From Acanthaster planci (lineage: Eukaryota > Echinodermata > Asteroidea > Valvatida > Acanthasteridae): a stretch of DNA of 64,000 nucleotides. The position numbers and the translations under genes are program-made. Under the pieces are notes generated by a model that worked only from the letters and a program-made list of their open reading frames with translations, had not been told where the DNA came from and did not search any database. Shown here one piece after another: positions 15,101 through 28,000 of this stretch; within the stretch, counting starts at the first letter, position 1, and each line of letters begins with the position of its first letter. Where the stretch lies: contig NW_019091516.1 in assembly GCF_001949145.1 (NCBI RefSeq), positions 572,436-636,435 on the forward strand, in the 5' to 3' direction.

Positions 15101-18100
15101 CTAAAGACACTGTTGCTATACCTCTTGATTCAGTGCAAGCTTTTTCTTAATTACATAAGAGACACCTTGCCTCAGTACATTAAGAAACCAGTCCGTTCCA
15201 GAGATAGTGGTCGCTATGCAAAGGCTTGCCCTGAATTATGAGGTATCGCAACAGTGTCTTTAGCCTGAGGAATTCAAAGTGTTATGTTTATGTGCAATCA
15301 GATAACTCAGTGTACCAGATTTTATTCAAATTTAACTTACAAAAGGCCTATTGGTCAGAGTTTCTGTGACAACTTCCTCAAAACCTATCAATATCTCAAT
15401 CACCATGTACCTAGTTTGCCTTCTGTTCCTGCAGGATTTAGATGGTAATGTCCTAGAATCCTGGGAAGGTGTCAGAGTGCAGAGCCTGTGCATCAAGGGG
15501 GACACTAACGTTGTACTGGCTGCTGACACACACAACCGCATTAGGGCCTATAACTTTGAAGACCTCACAGACCAACATGTGTAAGTATTCTGTAGATCAC
15601 ATTATGTGTGATTGATTTGTAAGCAAAACATCTAAGCCGCCTTCATGTGGGTGGTGATGCACTGCAGCAGTGATGCGCCAGTGTCCGCCCCATCTCTCTC
15701 GCTTTGTCACCATTGAGGAGGTACTTGAGCATGGACACAGCCCGCGACGTTTGCATGCTTCTACGTTGTGAGTTTCTGTGGGCCATGTCAAGTGTCCAGT
15801 TATGCTGTCTTAAATAGATGCATAAATGCCCCGTGGCTCTGAATCAAGCCCATTCTTGGGATTAAATATTCTAAAGATTCAGCACTTTGCTCACAGATTT
15901 GCAAGCAAATATCGTATCAATGCTTCTAAGTTGTCTCCATAAACGTGGCGTCGATGTGACTATTTTGTTTTGGTACAGTATCCAGGAGGACCATTCCATC
16001 ATGTCCTTCACCATCAGCTCCAACCAGCGCCAAGCCTTGCTGAGCGTGGCCTACCAGGGTGTCCATCTCTGGGACATCAAGGACAAAGTGCTGGTCCGGA
16101 AGTTCCAGGGTGTGACCCACGGCTTCTACACTATCCACTCCTGCTTTGGTGGGGTCAACGAGAAGTTCATCGCCAGCGGTAGTGAGGGTGGGTAACCCAA
16201 CAGGTCTACATACTAGCGACGTCACACTCTGTTTACATGTGCACCATAGGAAAGCACATGTGTAAACAAAATGAGACATCGTTAGTACACAGATCTACTA
16301 GAAGGAGTGATTTAAAATATCCAAAAGAGCTGTACTGAAATCTTTGGACACTAGTGTTCACTCTGTGCTGGTATAAGAGATAACATGGTTTTTACATAGG
16401 AATGACATCCCTTTAGTGTTAACCACTTCCTGCCAGGGACTCCGGAATCGGAGATNNNNNNNNNNNNNNNNNNNNNNNNNNNNNNNNNNNNNNNNNNNNN
16501 NNNNNNNNNNNNNNNNNNNNNNNNNNNNNNNNNNNNNNNNNNNNNNNNNNNNNNNNNNNNNNNNNNNNNNGGCTGCTGGGCATTACCAAAATTTTCACTC
16601 TCAAAAGTGGTGATAATCCAGCCTTGTTTTGAAACTTTTTACCAGGGTTTGGGCATTGAGAGCGAGCGGATTACCACCGGGGACAAAAGCGCTCCACCAC
16701 CGCAGCGATGAGCCACACAGCACCGCTGCATGCTAATCTGGCCCCTATTGAAAAGAGGTCAGCAGTGCACTGAGCCAGGTTCTTGAACAAAAGACAGTTA
16801 TATAACATCGCACAATCTGGGCTCAGTTTACAAGGCTGCAGGCCTGGCTTGAAATACTCGGACATCAGTGAAGGTCACCTGTCAACTTAGAGCAGTGTCT
16901 AAAGATTACTTGGTGCGGCTGTAAATGACCGTTAAATGAAATGATGAATTTATGAAGGATTTTGAAAACGGAAAAAATGATAGTCATGCCGGCCCAGCAT
17001 CATCCACATTGGAAAATGCCCCAGCATGAAGTGGTTAAGACTCATGTACAGATTAATGCTCATATGTTATGGGAGGCACGGAACACACATGACCAATTTC
17101 TGTTGGAATGCACGGCAGATATCTATGGAATGTATAGTCTTCACTTGTGCGCCGTACACCAAGGTTACATATTTCCCACCAGCCCATCTTTTCTTTGCCA
17201 GTGAGTCGTGGCTTCTTAGGCTCCCTAGTGAAAATGAAACCTAGTGGGTTTACCATGCTCGTGCAGAAGCCTATAAAATTTTTCTTGACAGCATTTGGCA
17301 CTAGTACGGTGAATGCAGTACCTGCATTTGGACTCCCCTCGACTCAAAAAAATGGAGGAATACACTTGTAAACTACATAAAACTGTGTTCCCAGCTTGGA
17401 AGGGGGTGAGTTCTTCTAGACGTTCATGGAAGTGCATCAAATTAAAACAGGTTGTTAAATGAAGGATGGTTTACAATATCACAGCAGGCGGTAGGTGTGT
17501 GTGTGAAATTCCTCTTTGACCAATCGGCAGTAGTCAATTGCCAAAGTGCGCATGCGTGCTCAACTTGAGACAGCTGCGCGAGAGTAAATGGCCCCTTTGA
17601 ATGGCGTCGCGTCAGATTTGTCTGCATAACAAAGTTAATACATGTACATGTACTTGGACCAGCCTGCTTACCTTGTTATAACCAGAATTTGTCACAAAAG
17701 GACAGAAATTTGCTCCACATAACAGTAATTTTTTATAACAGCGTTCTTTATATTGAGTCAACTGTGTTTACCGTAAAGGCTTTTGGATAGTAGATTGAAA
17801 GTGTCTGGGTAAGATAGAATCTGTATCCTCTTGCAGACAATAACGTTTACATATGGCACGTCAAGGATGAGATGCCTATTGCAGTACTGCAGGGTCACAC
17901 ACGGACCGTCAACTGCGTAGCCTGGAATCCAGTGCTTCCCAACATGCTAGTCAGTGTCTCTGACGATTGCACCATCCGTGTCTGGGGACCAGACGAGTCA
18001 GGTAAGGGAAGCCAGGCTAGGTGAGGACGGAAGTTCACCAAGAAGGCAACTCTGGTACAAAATGGTCAGATAGGTGTTGTTTTATTGTGAGGATAAGTGT

Positions 18101-18303
18101 AACAGTGGCTAGAAATACAGTAGTCACACCCTACTTTGTTATTTTCTGGCTAAAGATCAGACCAAATGATCGGACTCTTTTCCCCAATGTCCTTCACCCC
18201 AGCAGTACCAATGAAGCTAATAGTGAAGTACCCTCATTATTTAGGTAACATTTCGCATTGTATGTGTTCTGTTTCAGAGGGCGATGGAAGCACAGAAGTA
18301 TGA
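3200..18303 (+). CDS. WDR26: WD repeat-containing protein 26 (CTLH/GID E3 ligase subunit)
   Basis: Thirteen coding exons: 3200-3435, 5712-5811, 6387-6443, 9878-10014, 11408-11505, 12156-12318, 13035-13173, 13385-13525, 14220-14339, 15435-15580, 15979-16187, 17837-18001, 18278-18303. All junctions are GT-AG and the phases join to 578 codons plus TGA. The protein has a low-complexity N-terminus, LisH (about 61-93, [15 protein letters not shown]), CTLH (about 94-160) and a C-terminal WD40 propeller (about 260-570, with VIIWDI, LWVWNV, VHLWDI, VYIWHV, IRVWG blades). It closely follows vertebrate WDR26, including [12 protein letters not shown] and [17 protein letters not shown]26 is a scaffold and substrate-receptor subunit of the CTLH/GID ubiquitin ligase. 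The first in-frame ATG is 3200 (context GCCGCCGCAATGC), but coding-like sequence extends upstream to a CTG at 3122 (see findings). One intron holds a MITE with an assembly gap. Confidence 0.95.
13709..13954. mobile_element. Foldback MITE with ~35-bp terminal inverted repeats
   Basis: A 246-bp segment in a WDR26 intron (13526-14219). Its left end (CAGGAGCCAATTTCATGG...) is repeated inverted at the right end (...CCATGAAATTGGCACCTG). The terminal repeats run about 35 bp and continue through GAGCTGCTTAAGCACAAAA with only one or two mismatches. It has no coding capacity. The structure is that of a non-autonomous DNA transposon; a target duplication is not clear and the superfamily is not assigned. 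Confidence 0.75.
15023..15344. mobile_element. Foldback element with ~100-bp inverted arms
   Basis: Lies in the WDR26 intron just before exon 10. The left arm (15023-15122, starting TTTTGTAAGTTAGATTTGAA) and right arm (about 15241-15344, ending TTCAAATTTAACTTACAAAA) are imperfect reverse complements of each other, including AAAGACACTGTTGC against GCAACAGTGTCTTT. About 120 bp separate them. No coding capacity. A related, rearranged copy sits in a DTL intron at about 27895-28118. Confidence 0.75.
16419..17038 (+). mobile_element. TTAA-flanked MITE, copy A (contains assembly gap)
   Basis: The ends are TTAACCACTTCCTGCCAGGG at the left and CCAGCATGAAGTGGTTAA at the right, that is, inverted CCACTTC... 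termini abutting TTAA on both sides. TTAA target sites with C-rich ends are typical of the piggyBac superfamily. The interior matches copy B (21688-22241) through GGCTGCTGGGCAT, AAGGCTGCAGGCCTGGCT and the TTTTGAAAAC stretch. It has no ORF, so it is non-autonomous. It sits in the WDR26 intron between exons 11 and 12 and encloses the 115-base N run. Confidence 0.8.
16456..16570. other. Assembly gap (115 N) inside MITE copy A
   Basis: Run of unknown bases. In copy B the distance from the left TTAA to GGCTGCTGGG is 127 bp, against 152 bp here counting the Ns, so the true missing length may be near 90 bp. No exon is expected to be lost, because the WDR26 exons on either side join in phase. Confidence 0.9.
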
Positions 18304-20249
18304 TGTAAACCTTGGGGGAGTGGCTTAGCTCTCCAAATGGACGAACGTCACAGTGAAGGCATTATCCTCGGAACTTTTTGAGAACTTGTGTCCTGTGTTT
18401 TTTATATAATTGATACAGTAGTGTTTTTTTAGTCGGTGAAGTGGAAGCGCTAACAAGGAATTGACTTGACATGGAGACGTGACCTTGGAGAGTGCCTAAG
18501 GTGTTAAAGAGTGTTTTTTTTAAAAAGGCCAGGATTTGTGGATTGACATGTCATCACTGGATCTGGTGTTGTGCATTGCGAGAACTTCTTTTGCTCGAGG
18601 AGTTTTTCAACTGCTGGTGTTACCTGGCTACCCATGCTGCGCGGTAAACGGACTTTGAAAACTGGGGAAGCGGCTCGGCTGATGTCTGAGTCTGAACATT
18701 TTCTTTCATGTGACTTGGAGACTAAGCCAGATATTGACTGTTTTGGAATGACAAGATTAATATGCAGAGTGACACAATTTTCTACAGTACGTGACTGGTT
18801 TGGATGCACCACTTTCTTTTCCACCACACTACCAGCCAGAATGCCTGTCTTGAGTTTTTCCCTACACCAGCAATTAACGCTGTTAACGTTTGTGCTTTTG
18901 TGCTGCTGAAACCGGAAGTGCACTACTAAAACTGGAAGCTATTACATAATGCATGGTGGAATAGTCGGGCCGTGTCACGTGACTCTGAGTAACCATTCCC
19001 CAGTGGTCAGCAATCCAACTTGAGTCTGCAAACACTGTCTTCAACTACGTGTATGTGTTCTCCGTGAATAGTCTAGGTAGAAATGTGTGGACACGCATTG
19101 CATTCACGTCTGTCTCGGGTTGTTCGTGTGACTTTTTCTAGGGCACATCAAAGAAACTCGCGCCCTCTACAGCTACAGGTTAATCAGGATAAACAAACAA
19201 ACCAACCTGTATTTTTGTTTTATTTAAAAATGTTGGGTCATGTCTAGGTATGTTTAGAGTCAGATCGTAGGTGTGGGCGTAAAAGCCCTACATATTATGC
19301 ATGTACATGTACACGTATTTGTACAGATTGGTATGGCTTAACAGCTTTAATCATTCTTAGTATTTATAGTGCTCTGTCATGGGAGGTGATGAGTGACATG
19401 GCAGTATTCGTGGCTGCATTTTGGAAGGGAAGCTGGACTCGCTCTTGAGCACCATCGGTCAGATGGACACAAGATGGCTGGCAGGTTTACCAGTACCAAA
19501 CCATTAGAAGAGAAGTTACCTGGAAAGGCACTGATCCAAGGGATTCTAACCTCTAAAGTTTAAATTTGACCTAACAAATGTCCTTCATTCAGTCAGTCAG
19601 GCTTGCTCTCACAAACTGATAAGGGAATAGTGTTATTCCTTCCTTTGTTATCAGCAGTTAATTTTACGAAACTTTAGACAGTGGCGTAACTCCACTTATG
19701 CGATTTCATGACTTATACAACAAATTATGGCATAACTTACGCAGTAAGGAATGATTTGACTAGCTTATCATGTTCGGTTAAGCCTCATCATTGCTGAATT
19801 TTATAAGGCGTATACGAGACACGTACAGCCTTGTTGTAGAAAATAATGAAAAACTAAGAGAACTGCGAGATTTTCTGTCCGGTTCTGACGAAGAAAAGAT
19901 GAACACTTTTCAAATTGCAGGCGGAGGTGATTCACTGATTGTTTGATGATTGTTGTTATATTGGAAAGGAACAGCCGTCATAAAAGCCATTTTTGCCCTC
20001 GTTCAAGAAATTTAATATTAGAATATGGCGCAGCTATGCAACTTTTCGTGAAATCGAACATAAATATATAGCTCAGCTACAGCGTAAATTTGTGGCACAA
20101 GGCTTACACATGGTTCAAAGTTGCACCACGTTTCGTGAAATTGACTGCAGGTTACAAGGATGGACTTCTAAAGTCCTTGACTCCCTAAGCAAGTCAGAGA
20201 CCCATACCAGCGGTGCTGCACACTATTTTACAGTTATCTTTTGCTTTAG

Positions 20250-20255
20250 AATAAA
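20250..20255 (+). terminator. Candidate WDR26 poly(A) signal AATAAA
   Basis: AATAAA followed by AGATTAAATGTCTTTTGTGT, a T/GT-rich stretch of the kind found downstream of cleavage sites. It would give WDR26 a 3' UTR of about 1.95 kb. No transcript evidence is available, and other AT-rich signals nearby could be used instead. Confidence 0.3.
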
Positions 20256-21687
20256 AGATTAAATGTCTTTTGTGTACATTTAGGTTACTCACATGTGACC
20301 ATGTTGTAGTTAAGATCTCTTAAGAAATCACAAGACCCCACAAGACCAACACAAGGCCTGCAGTCTGCATTCGGCTCAAAAGCTATTCAAATGAACTGGG
20401 ACAAATGCATTCCTTTGTTACTCTTCGCCCTGTTGCTTGTGTCTGGTCTTGTAGTTTTTACCATATCACACCAGTGTGTGATATCCATCTCCAGCGTTTA
20501 GACGCTAAGACAAGGAAAGACCCAGTACTGTAACACATGTTAAGTGATTGTCCTAGAGTCTGTGTAGAGGCATTACATGTCAATGCTTTCCACTGACTGA
20601 TGGGTTGGTTGACATGGCTTCAATACTTACATGCAATCCGAGATGTTTGTGGTGCTCTGGGACAAGAGAGTGATTATGCAAAATATCTGGAGCGCTGGTT
20701 TATAGTGGGGGGGGCCTAGGCAATGCAAATTGTGGCACTCTCGTGACGTTACGGTGTCATTAAATACTCGTGCTGAAAATGTGAAACACCTGATTCAAAA
20801 TGCAACACCTAAACTTGACACTTTGACAGGAATTGTTCACAAGACTGCCAGTGTCACGAGGTTGCCTGTCATTTCTGGAGCAGTTCTCACTGTAATTTGT
20901 ATCTTATTGTGGTGCACCCACTGTTTTTAATTGTCTCAAAATGATGTTAACATGGTGTTTTGTAGGGGTGCAAATGGTGATTGAATGCGTTAACCCTAGC
21001 TCTTCCTAATGCAACAAGATTCTAAGTACACTGTACCTGTTACAGACTTTTAACACGACGTCATGATTTGTTTACATGTGCACTCTCCCACAGCAGTGAG
21101 GGGATACAGGATTTATCAACCCCATAGGAAGATGTACATGTACATGCAAATGAAGCATGGCATTATTATTTCAGGTCTATTGCATCTTTAGGGGCGAGAT
21201 TAAAAACTAATACTAAAGTACCCAGTCAGTTGAAACTTAAACCAATCAAAATCCCAATTTCCTTCTTCTTTTTTTCAGTTTTCTTAACTTTCTGGAGGTC
21301 AATATTTGGATTTCAGTCTATAAAAGTAAAGAAGTCCCATATGCTATCATTTAGTTCATTGTTAAAGCCTGTAAACGTTAAGCTGTGATTTTTTTGTCAG
21401 AAAAAAAAAGGCACTGCATGGGTTGAACAGCACTTTCCTGTAATTGGTTCTGGTGACCTACAGGTTTTTTACTCCCGTGAATATTGGTCTCTTTTTCCCT
21501 GATATGGATTACCAGCCTAACTCAGCCAAGCACCATGTTGTTTACACCAAGTCACATTCAGTATGGCCAGTGAGTTGATTTCACAGAACACATAACTGAA
21601 ATGACAATGAGTGTAATGAAATTGACCCTACATTTCTAAGACCATCATAGTTAACATGGGTTGGGTGTTAAAGAGTGGTAGGTTGCA

Positions 21688-22241
21688 TTAACCACTTCCT
21701 GCCAGGGACTCCGGATCCGGCCACTTATGCTGTATATGCGTGGCTGGGGTCTCTGAACTGGGACAAAGGGAACAGGGCCTTGCAACAAAAGACCATACTT
21801 GAAACAAAAGACCAGGCTGCTGGGCATCACAACATTTTTTCACTCTCAAAAATGGAGATAATCCTGCCTTGTTTTGAAACAGTATACCACGGTTTGGGGC
21901 ATTTAGAGTGAGAGGATTACCACCGTAGACAAAAGCACTCCACCACTGCAGCGATGAGCCACAGCAGCACACTGAGCCACGTTCGTGAACAAAAGAATAT
22001 TACATAACACCACAAAATCTGGGCTCTCTTTACAAGGCTGCAGGCCTGGCTGAAATACTCAGGCGTCAGTAGATTTCGTCTGTCTGGCTAGAGTGGACAC
22101 CAGACAGTCCTTCATGTGTTTGTAAGTGTCCAGTAAATGAAGATAGGAATGTTTAAAGAATTTTGAAAACAGAAAAAAATGATAAATATGCCGCCCCCAG
22201 CATCATCAACATTGATAAATGCCGCGGCAGGAAGTGGTTAA
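21688..22241 (+). mobile_element. TTAA-flanked MITE, copy B (complete)
   Basis: A complete 554-bp copy. The left end TTAACCACTTCCTGCCAGGG and right end GGCAGGAAGTGGTTAA give a perfect inverted CCACTTCCTGCC terminus next to TTAA on each side. This is the best reference copy in the window for copies A, C and D. The near-perfect ends suggest it is the youngest. The TTAA sites point to mobilisation by a piggyBac-type transposase, none of which is encoded here. Confidence 0.85.
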
Positions 22242-25070
22242 GCCTATTTGAGGCATGGCTGACATAATAGGAGAGCGCTATGTGCATTTGGTTTGGAAGA
22301 AAGCTGTAGTGTTAACTCCAAATTTGAACCAAGTTCAAATAGCGCCCTCCTGGTCTCCACCATGCTTCAATAAAGCAAATGGGATGGAGAGGTAAAAAGC
22401 AAGAGCAGAATGGTGGAAGTCGGGAAACGGGATGAACTTCTGCTATTTCAGTGGGCAAACCAAACCCTGGTTATGTGCCTGTTCATAGAGCAACCTTAGT
22501 CCATTTTTGGGGGGGTTGGGGGGCTGTGATCCTGTGTGGATCATCTGCACCCATGTATAGGCTGTCACAGGCTCTGCATTTCAATTGTAACTCCAGCTTT
22601 CACAGACATTTGGCATTAAATAGCCAAGACTTGAAAACCAACAAATTCATAGTGTGTCAGTGGTATATGTGTGGAGTGCTGGTCATAAATCAGTTGGACA
22701 TTTTGTTGTAAGTTGGGTTTTGTCGAATCACAGCATGCCGCAGTATGTTTGTGTTAGCTGCTCAAGTAAAAGGCAGCGCTACCTGCACACACAAGTCACT
22801 GTCTTAAACTCCTATGCATTTACATATAATGGGGCTGGGAACCTGGACAATTGTTTTTGACATGTTGTTGATTTGCAGCTTAATATATCAACACATTTTT
22901 ATTTAAGCTGGCTACATTGATGCCAATGAAATAGGGGAATTAAAGCAGTTTAAGGTAGAGGATAGTGCTCGGGTACAACTGTGTCTCTGCTTTGCAGAGG
23001 TGTGGTTCTGGATCAGGTAGCTATTTTCACTACTGTTGGGAAAACTCTCATTAGATACGGTTGTAATTGAAAGCTATTGTCTATCTTAGTATAGAGGGAT
23101 CCCAGTACGATGCTTTTAGCATCGATCTGCGCACTTCTGCGTTTGAAAACGAGGCTGTATGTGTCAGCTTCAATTCTGAATTCGATCAGACGATTGCAAG
23201 TAAGGAGTCAAGACACAAAGTACATAAAGGTATGTTAAATTTAGACTTTTCTGGCTGCAAATTTTTGTGGAAGTCTTTCAGAATGACTTGACATGTAAAA
23301 CCAAAAGAAAAATAACGGGATTTACTGCAAACTACCGTACCTGCGATGGTCGTCTATCTGCATGTGCAGTGGGCGTGGTTTAAACTGAAGTGGCCTCACA
23401 CTTAGGAACCGGATACTCCATGTACTGTGTCGACTTCGCGGGCGAGCGCCGACGAAGCTCAACACAGAGAGCCTGGGTTTCGATGTGGATATGTGCAGAC
23501 AGCGCTAATGTGAAATCCCTCTATTACACCATGCACAGCTTCAAATTAGACTTGGTGTTTAGATGTACTGTAAACAATTTGCTCCACCACATCGTTTTTT
23601 GTCACAAATTTCCTTCAAGTTATGAATACAGAAATTTGTTCCAAGCCCCAAAAGGTATGTGCAGTGGGGGTCCTGATACCAAATAGAAATCCTGATCATA
23701 AGCTGTTCAACCTGTATATGCTTTGTGAATGTGTCACCTTAGGCGGACACACCAGAGATGTCACATGATGGTTAATTGGAACCATAACGGGTAAATAACA
23801 CTTGCAATAGTAAGGTGTCCTGTCAGTGTTTTGAAGTTGATGCAAGGGAACTTCACTTGTATACTTTGTACATAAAGTGCCACAAAAAGTCATTAGTTAC
23901 ATGTTTTTAACATATGATTTGTAACGAGACAACAGACTTGGACAAGATGCAGCTACAGGTAGATTAAAATGGTCACCAAAGGCACTATTGTGACATGTAC
24001 TAAATGTGCTAAATCTATTTTGCTTCAAGGGGCATTAAACTGACCTCATTTCTGTTGAAATAGGCACACTGTTTTAGATACCCTGCATATACGTGTACAT
24101 GGACCACATTTGTCAAATGCACAGTTGTACACTTGTCATTAGTTTGTCCACAATTAGGCTTTCTTTTATTAACTTTGCAAAGATTGAATAAAATGATCAT
24201 AAAGTACCAATTGAAATGTAATAAACTGTCATTTTGTTGGTTGAATATATTTAGTTCCAATGCTGCATAGGAGAGATGACGACAGTACTGGGCAGACAAC
24301 ACGCCATTTCGGTTTGTGACATTTGTGCTCTGAAAACTTTTATTTGGTATCTTTTTCAAATTTTTTCTATTTTATTCATTTTGGTGGAAGGGGGCATTAT
24401 GGAGCTATTCCTTTAATGGGAAAGGGTAAACTTACTGAAAACACAGGAGTAACTGCTTGTTCTGCCCTTCGCGTAGATTGTTTGGTAAAATTCCGGAACA
24501 TACTGTACTGTAATACACGAACAGTCTCCCATCGTTTGACTACACAAAAGTGAAAAATGACTACATAAACGAAATTAAATGGTGTGTCAGTTGCTTAGCA
24601 CTGTTTAACAGCATTAACCCTAACCTTCCCCATTCACACAAAGTTAAACACCCATATGGGACTTTGTGCACAGAGGTTGTTGGATTTTGTTTTTCTGAGG
24701 TATGCCAAACCCAATGCAACCCAGCTGTTATGGGCCTACCAGACCTATCCCCACAGATTTAAGCACTTTACATGTACTACTGTTTAATTCTGTTTGGTTA
24801 GGGAAGGTGAGGGGTAAGGTGGAAGGATTAAATTCAATATGACCAGTACCACAAGGAAAATATCAGTGTCCCAACCAATGTTGCAATTGAGTTTCTCACC
24901 AGCCTGATTACAATAAGTCAGTTCACAACTGCAATGACAACGGAATACTTCTGTAATAACTAGAATACTTCATGGTGGTGGACTTGCAGTAGAGGTCACA
25001 AAATGGTGCTCATCACCAGTCAACCATGCAAACTGTTCTCCAGCTCTTGCACATGGTCCATACTGATATA

Positions 25071-28000
25071 TCACTTTGAGTCACCTGACTTGCATGTAGT
25101 TGCGGTTGGTGAGGAATCGCTCTTTATCCGGGAGCTGTCAGAGTAGGACCTTCTGACCTCTTTGGCATGTGGCCGAAAATAGAAGCAGATGTTTTTAGTT
25201 GATCCATTACAGTTGCTCATCTGTCAGAGTCAAGAACAATGAAATATTAGAATTCTATGTTGTGAACAAATACATTCTAGACCCCGTCTGGTGGTTGATT
25301 AACCCTTGTAACCCTTAATTCTTAGCTGTTGGAGGACTATTTATGTGTTAGAGTCAAAGGGTCAGTTTGAAAACTTTTCCATTATAATAACTTTCACTGG
25401 GGAATCTCAGTTTCAGATGTGAGACAGGCATAGGTGAGGAAATGGAAATAAGCGTAGGTGATCATGGTGCACCAGCCACATGCACATTGAAGATGTCGGT
25501 CGCTGGGTTCTGAATCTAAAAAAAGTGACCACTTTATATATTAATTAAAAATATTTTCCCCTGAAACACAAATGCTCAAAATATAAGGATTTACACATAT
25601 ATTGATGACTGATCTAGATGGTCATTCAAAGCAGTGATAGGAAACTTATCCCAAACCAAAAGTTATATAAGTTTGTTAAAAGAGGAAACTTGAAAACCTC
25701 CTCTTAGGTAAAGGTTTTAAATCAAGAACGATGTATACCTTTGGTGTGTCTCTGCCTAAAGATGTTCCATCTTGACAGTCCTTCAGTTCTGTGGTTTGGG
25801 TTGATACATCATCGTTGGCGGCTCCACTACCTGCTGCAGAATTACTGGGTGGGTGCCTGTGGTTTCCAGAGCAACTACATGTACACACCTGATGCTGGGC
25901 GTGGCTTGTCAAAGAGCCCCTCGCTATTGTCCTCTTCTTGCCCGCATCCCTCTGCAAATCAAGACTTCTGCTCCGCTTCACCAGTCCCGGTGGGAATACA
26001 GCAGCTATCGTGTCAGAACTGTTTGGAATCTGATTGCCACTCTTTAGACTTTCGGTTTCAGAGGGTAACTCTTCAGCTGACTCTTTCCTCTTGCGCTTTT
26101 GACCAGGATGAGGAGATTCTTTCAAATCTGTGTCCATTTCTCTGACAGCAGCTTTCAAATGCACCGTCTTGCAACAAAAAGAATCAGCAGACTTATCATC
26201 TGAGCTTTGGCAATTCATTTGGTTTCCAGTTGACCTCAAAGGATTGGGCCTATGCTGCGGGTTCTTATTTGAAAATACCTCCTGGTGATCATTTCTGTTG
26301 CTTCTTGAACTCAAAGTTGATTCCAAGTCCATGTTTTTATCACTGTCTTTATCATTTGCTGCTGACACACCCTCCAGAATCTCTGATTTCCTTTTTTTCT
26401 CTGGCATATCCAAATACCTTGATGACCTCTTACACGTCTCCAAATTAGAACTGTCATCCCCCTCTGAAGCAGAATTGGCATCTCTGGTGTTGGAGGTACT
26501 TCTGTTATCTTGAAGGTCAAAAACATCTGAGTTTGAGCTGACAACAATCTTTTCCAAGCCACTCACTTTGATGCTGCCATTATTGAAATGATCTGGATTT
26601 ACACAAGTTCCGAGAATGGTAAGCTTTTCCTTTGGCATTTTTGGTGGGGGAGGATCCTTGTTCTCAAGGTTGGTGTTTGGACACGAGTTCTCAACATCTT
26701 GGGTAGCTGCTTTACATCTGGTGTCGCTTTTTGGGCTGTTCTTGAGCCATTCAGATATCGAAGAGTTTCGTCTGACTGGAGGTTTGGGAGTTGTGGGTGT
26801 TGTTGGGGGGAATGAGGTGCCTTTCATAGTTTCATGTTCATGTGAAGCGGTTCTGCCCAGCCGCGGGGGTGTGGAATGACACGTTTGTAGGGCAATGTTT
26901 TGGGCAACAGGTGGTAAATTCTCCTTCACTGCAAGAGAAAAAAATTGTAAATTAATTTTTGATTTTGTGCCCTGCCCGACGTGTATTTTAACACTGTATG
27001 CTCAGTGTATGCCCCCAAAGGCTTGTGAAAAAACCACAAGTGTACTCGGGTGGGACTCGAACCCACAATCTCCTGATTACTAGTGCAGATGTCTTAACCA
27101 CTTGACCACCGAGCTTGCCAGTGTCGGTTGGTTTGGTTCGAATCAGATATACACGCTGGGCAGGGAAAAAAATTTAAAAAAATAAAAAAATCCCCCCCCC
27201 CAAAAAATCCAAAATTAATTTACATCTGCCCAGCACAATTCATCCTTGAAATAGAAAAAAGTTGTGTTCAACTTTATAGCAGAACTAGACAGCCTCAATA
27301 CTTTCCCTGTTGATCCCCCCTCCGTATAATGACTACACGTATCAACAGGAAATGTTTCTCATGTTATCTACACCAAGTCTGACTAGTGAAGTCCATCAGC
27401 CTGACTAACCAAATTTCATAGCCAATCTGCTATTTTTGATTAAAAAACCAGTTAGTTTTACATGTATGCTAATGTGAACTCAAAAATGAATCACGCAAAG
27501 AAACAATGTCAAAATTTAATATTCAAATTTGGAAAACTGGGCTTATAAAGGATGTTTTTATTTTCTTAAGAACCAAAAGCACTCTGATGACACATACTCT
27601 GAATGTTTGACTTTTCAGCGTGTCCGATGAGTACGTTTTCTGCATGATGGTGAGTAGGCAGGCCTTCATATTTGTGCAATCGCCAGATGCGAAGGGAGGC
27701 ATCATCGGCACCAGTTACGATCTGATAATGAAAAACAGTCACATGTATACATGTCAAGAAACCTATGACAAAAGACTGGAGTCACAACATCCAATGTAAC
27801 AATATGACTTCGTGCCATAGAATGGAATGTTCAGATGGAGTCAGAGGGTGTTTTCTAAGGAGACTACATAAATGAAACTGCAGGCTGTTTTAGAAAGATA
27901 GCAACCACCATCTCTGGAATGGACTGGTTCCTAGAGCTCTTCTTATCCATCAAAAACAGAGCATTGTTGCAAGGCGTCTCTTATGTACATTAAGCAACAG

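Larger units (their letters stand above)
18304..25070. other. WDR26 3' flank and WDR26-DTL intergenic region
   Basis: About 6.8 kb between the convergent WDR26 and DTL genes. It should contain both 3' UTRs. It carries MITE copy B (21688-22241). Frames at 18504-18923, 18571-18909 and 23067-23291 were examined and resemble no known protein. The stretch at 23085-23230 is less AT-rich and ends in AAAGGTATGT, a donor-like sequence, but no partner exon was found. Nothing else is supportable. Confidence 0.5.

Noticed and set aside
23067-23291. Exon-like plus-strand frame ending in AAAG|GTATGT
   Set aside because: No similarity to a known protein, no start codon and no partner exon; the donor-like match alone is weak evidence.
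25676-25738. C-terminal KRRFSSFLF of the long DTL frame as the PIP box
   Set aside because: It lies after a GT donor (AAG|GTATAC) that joins in phase to a downstream exon with a much better PIP-box match, so this stretch is most likely intron.
27044-27115. Functional tRNA gene on the minus strand
   Set aside because: A and B boxes are perfect, but the anticodon stem is mispaired and the acceptor stem ends in a mismatch; a tRNA-derived SINE fits better.
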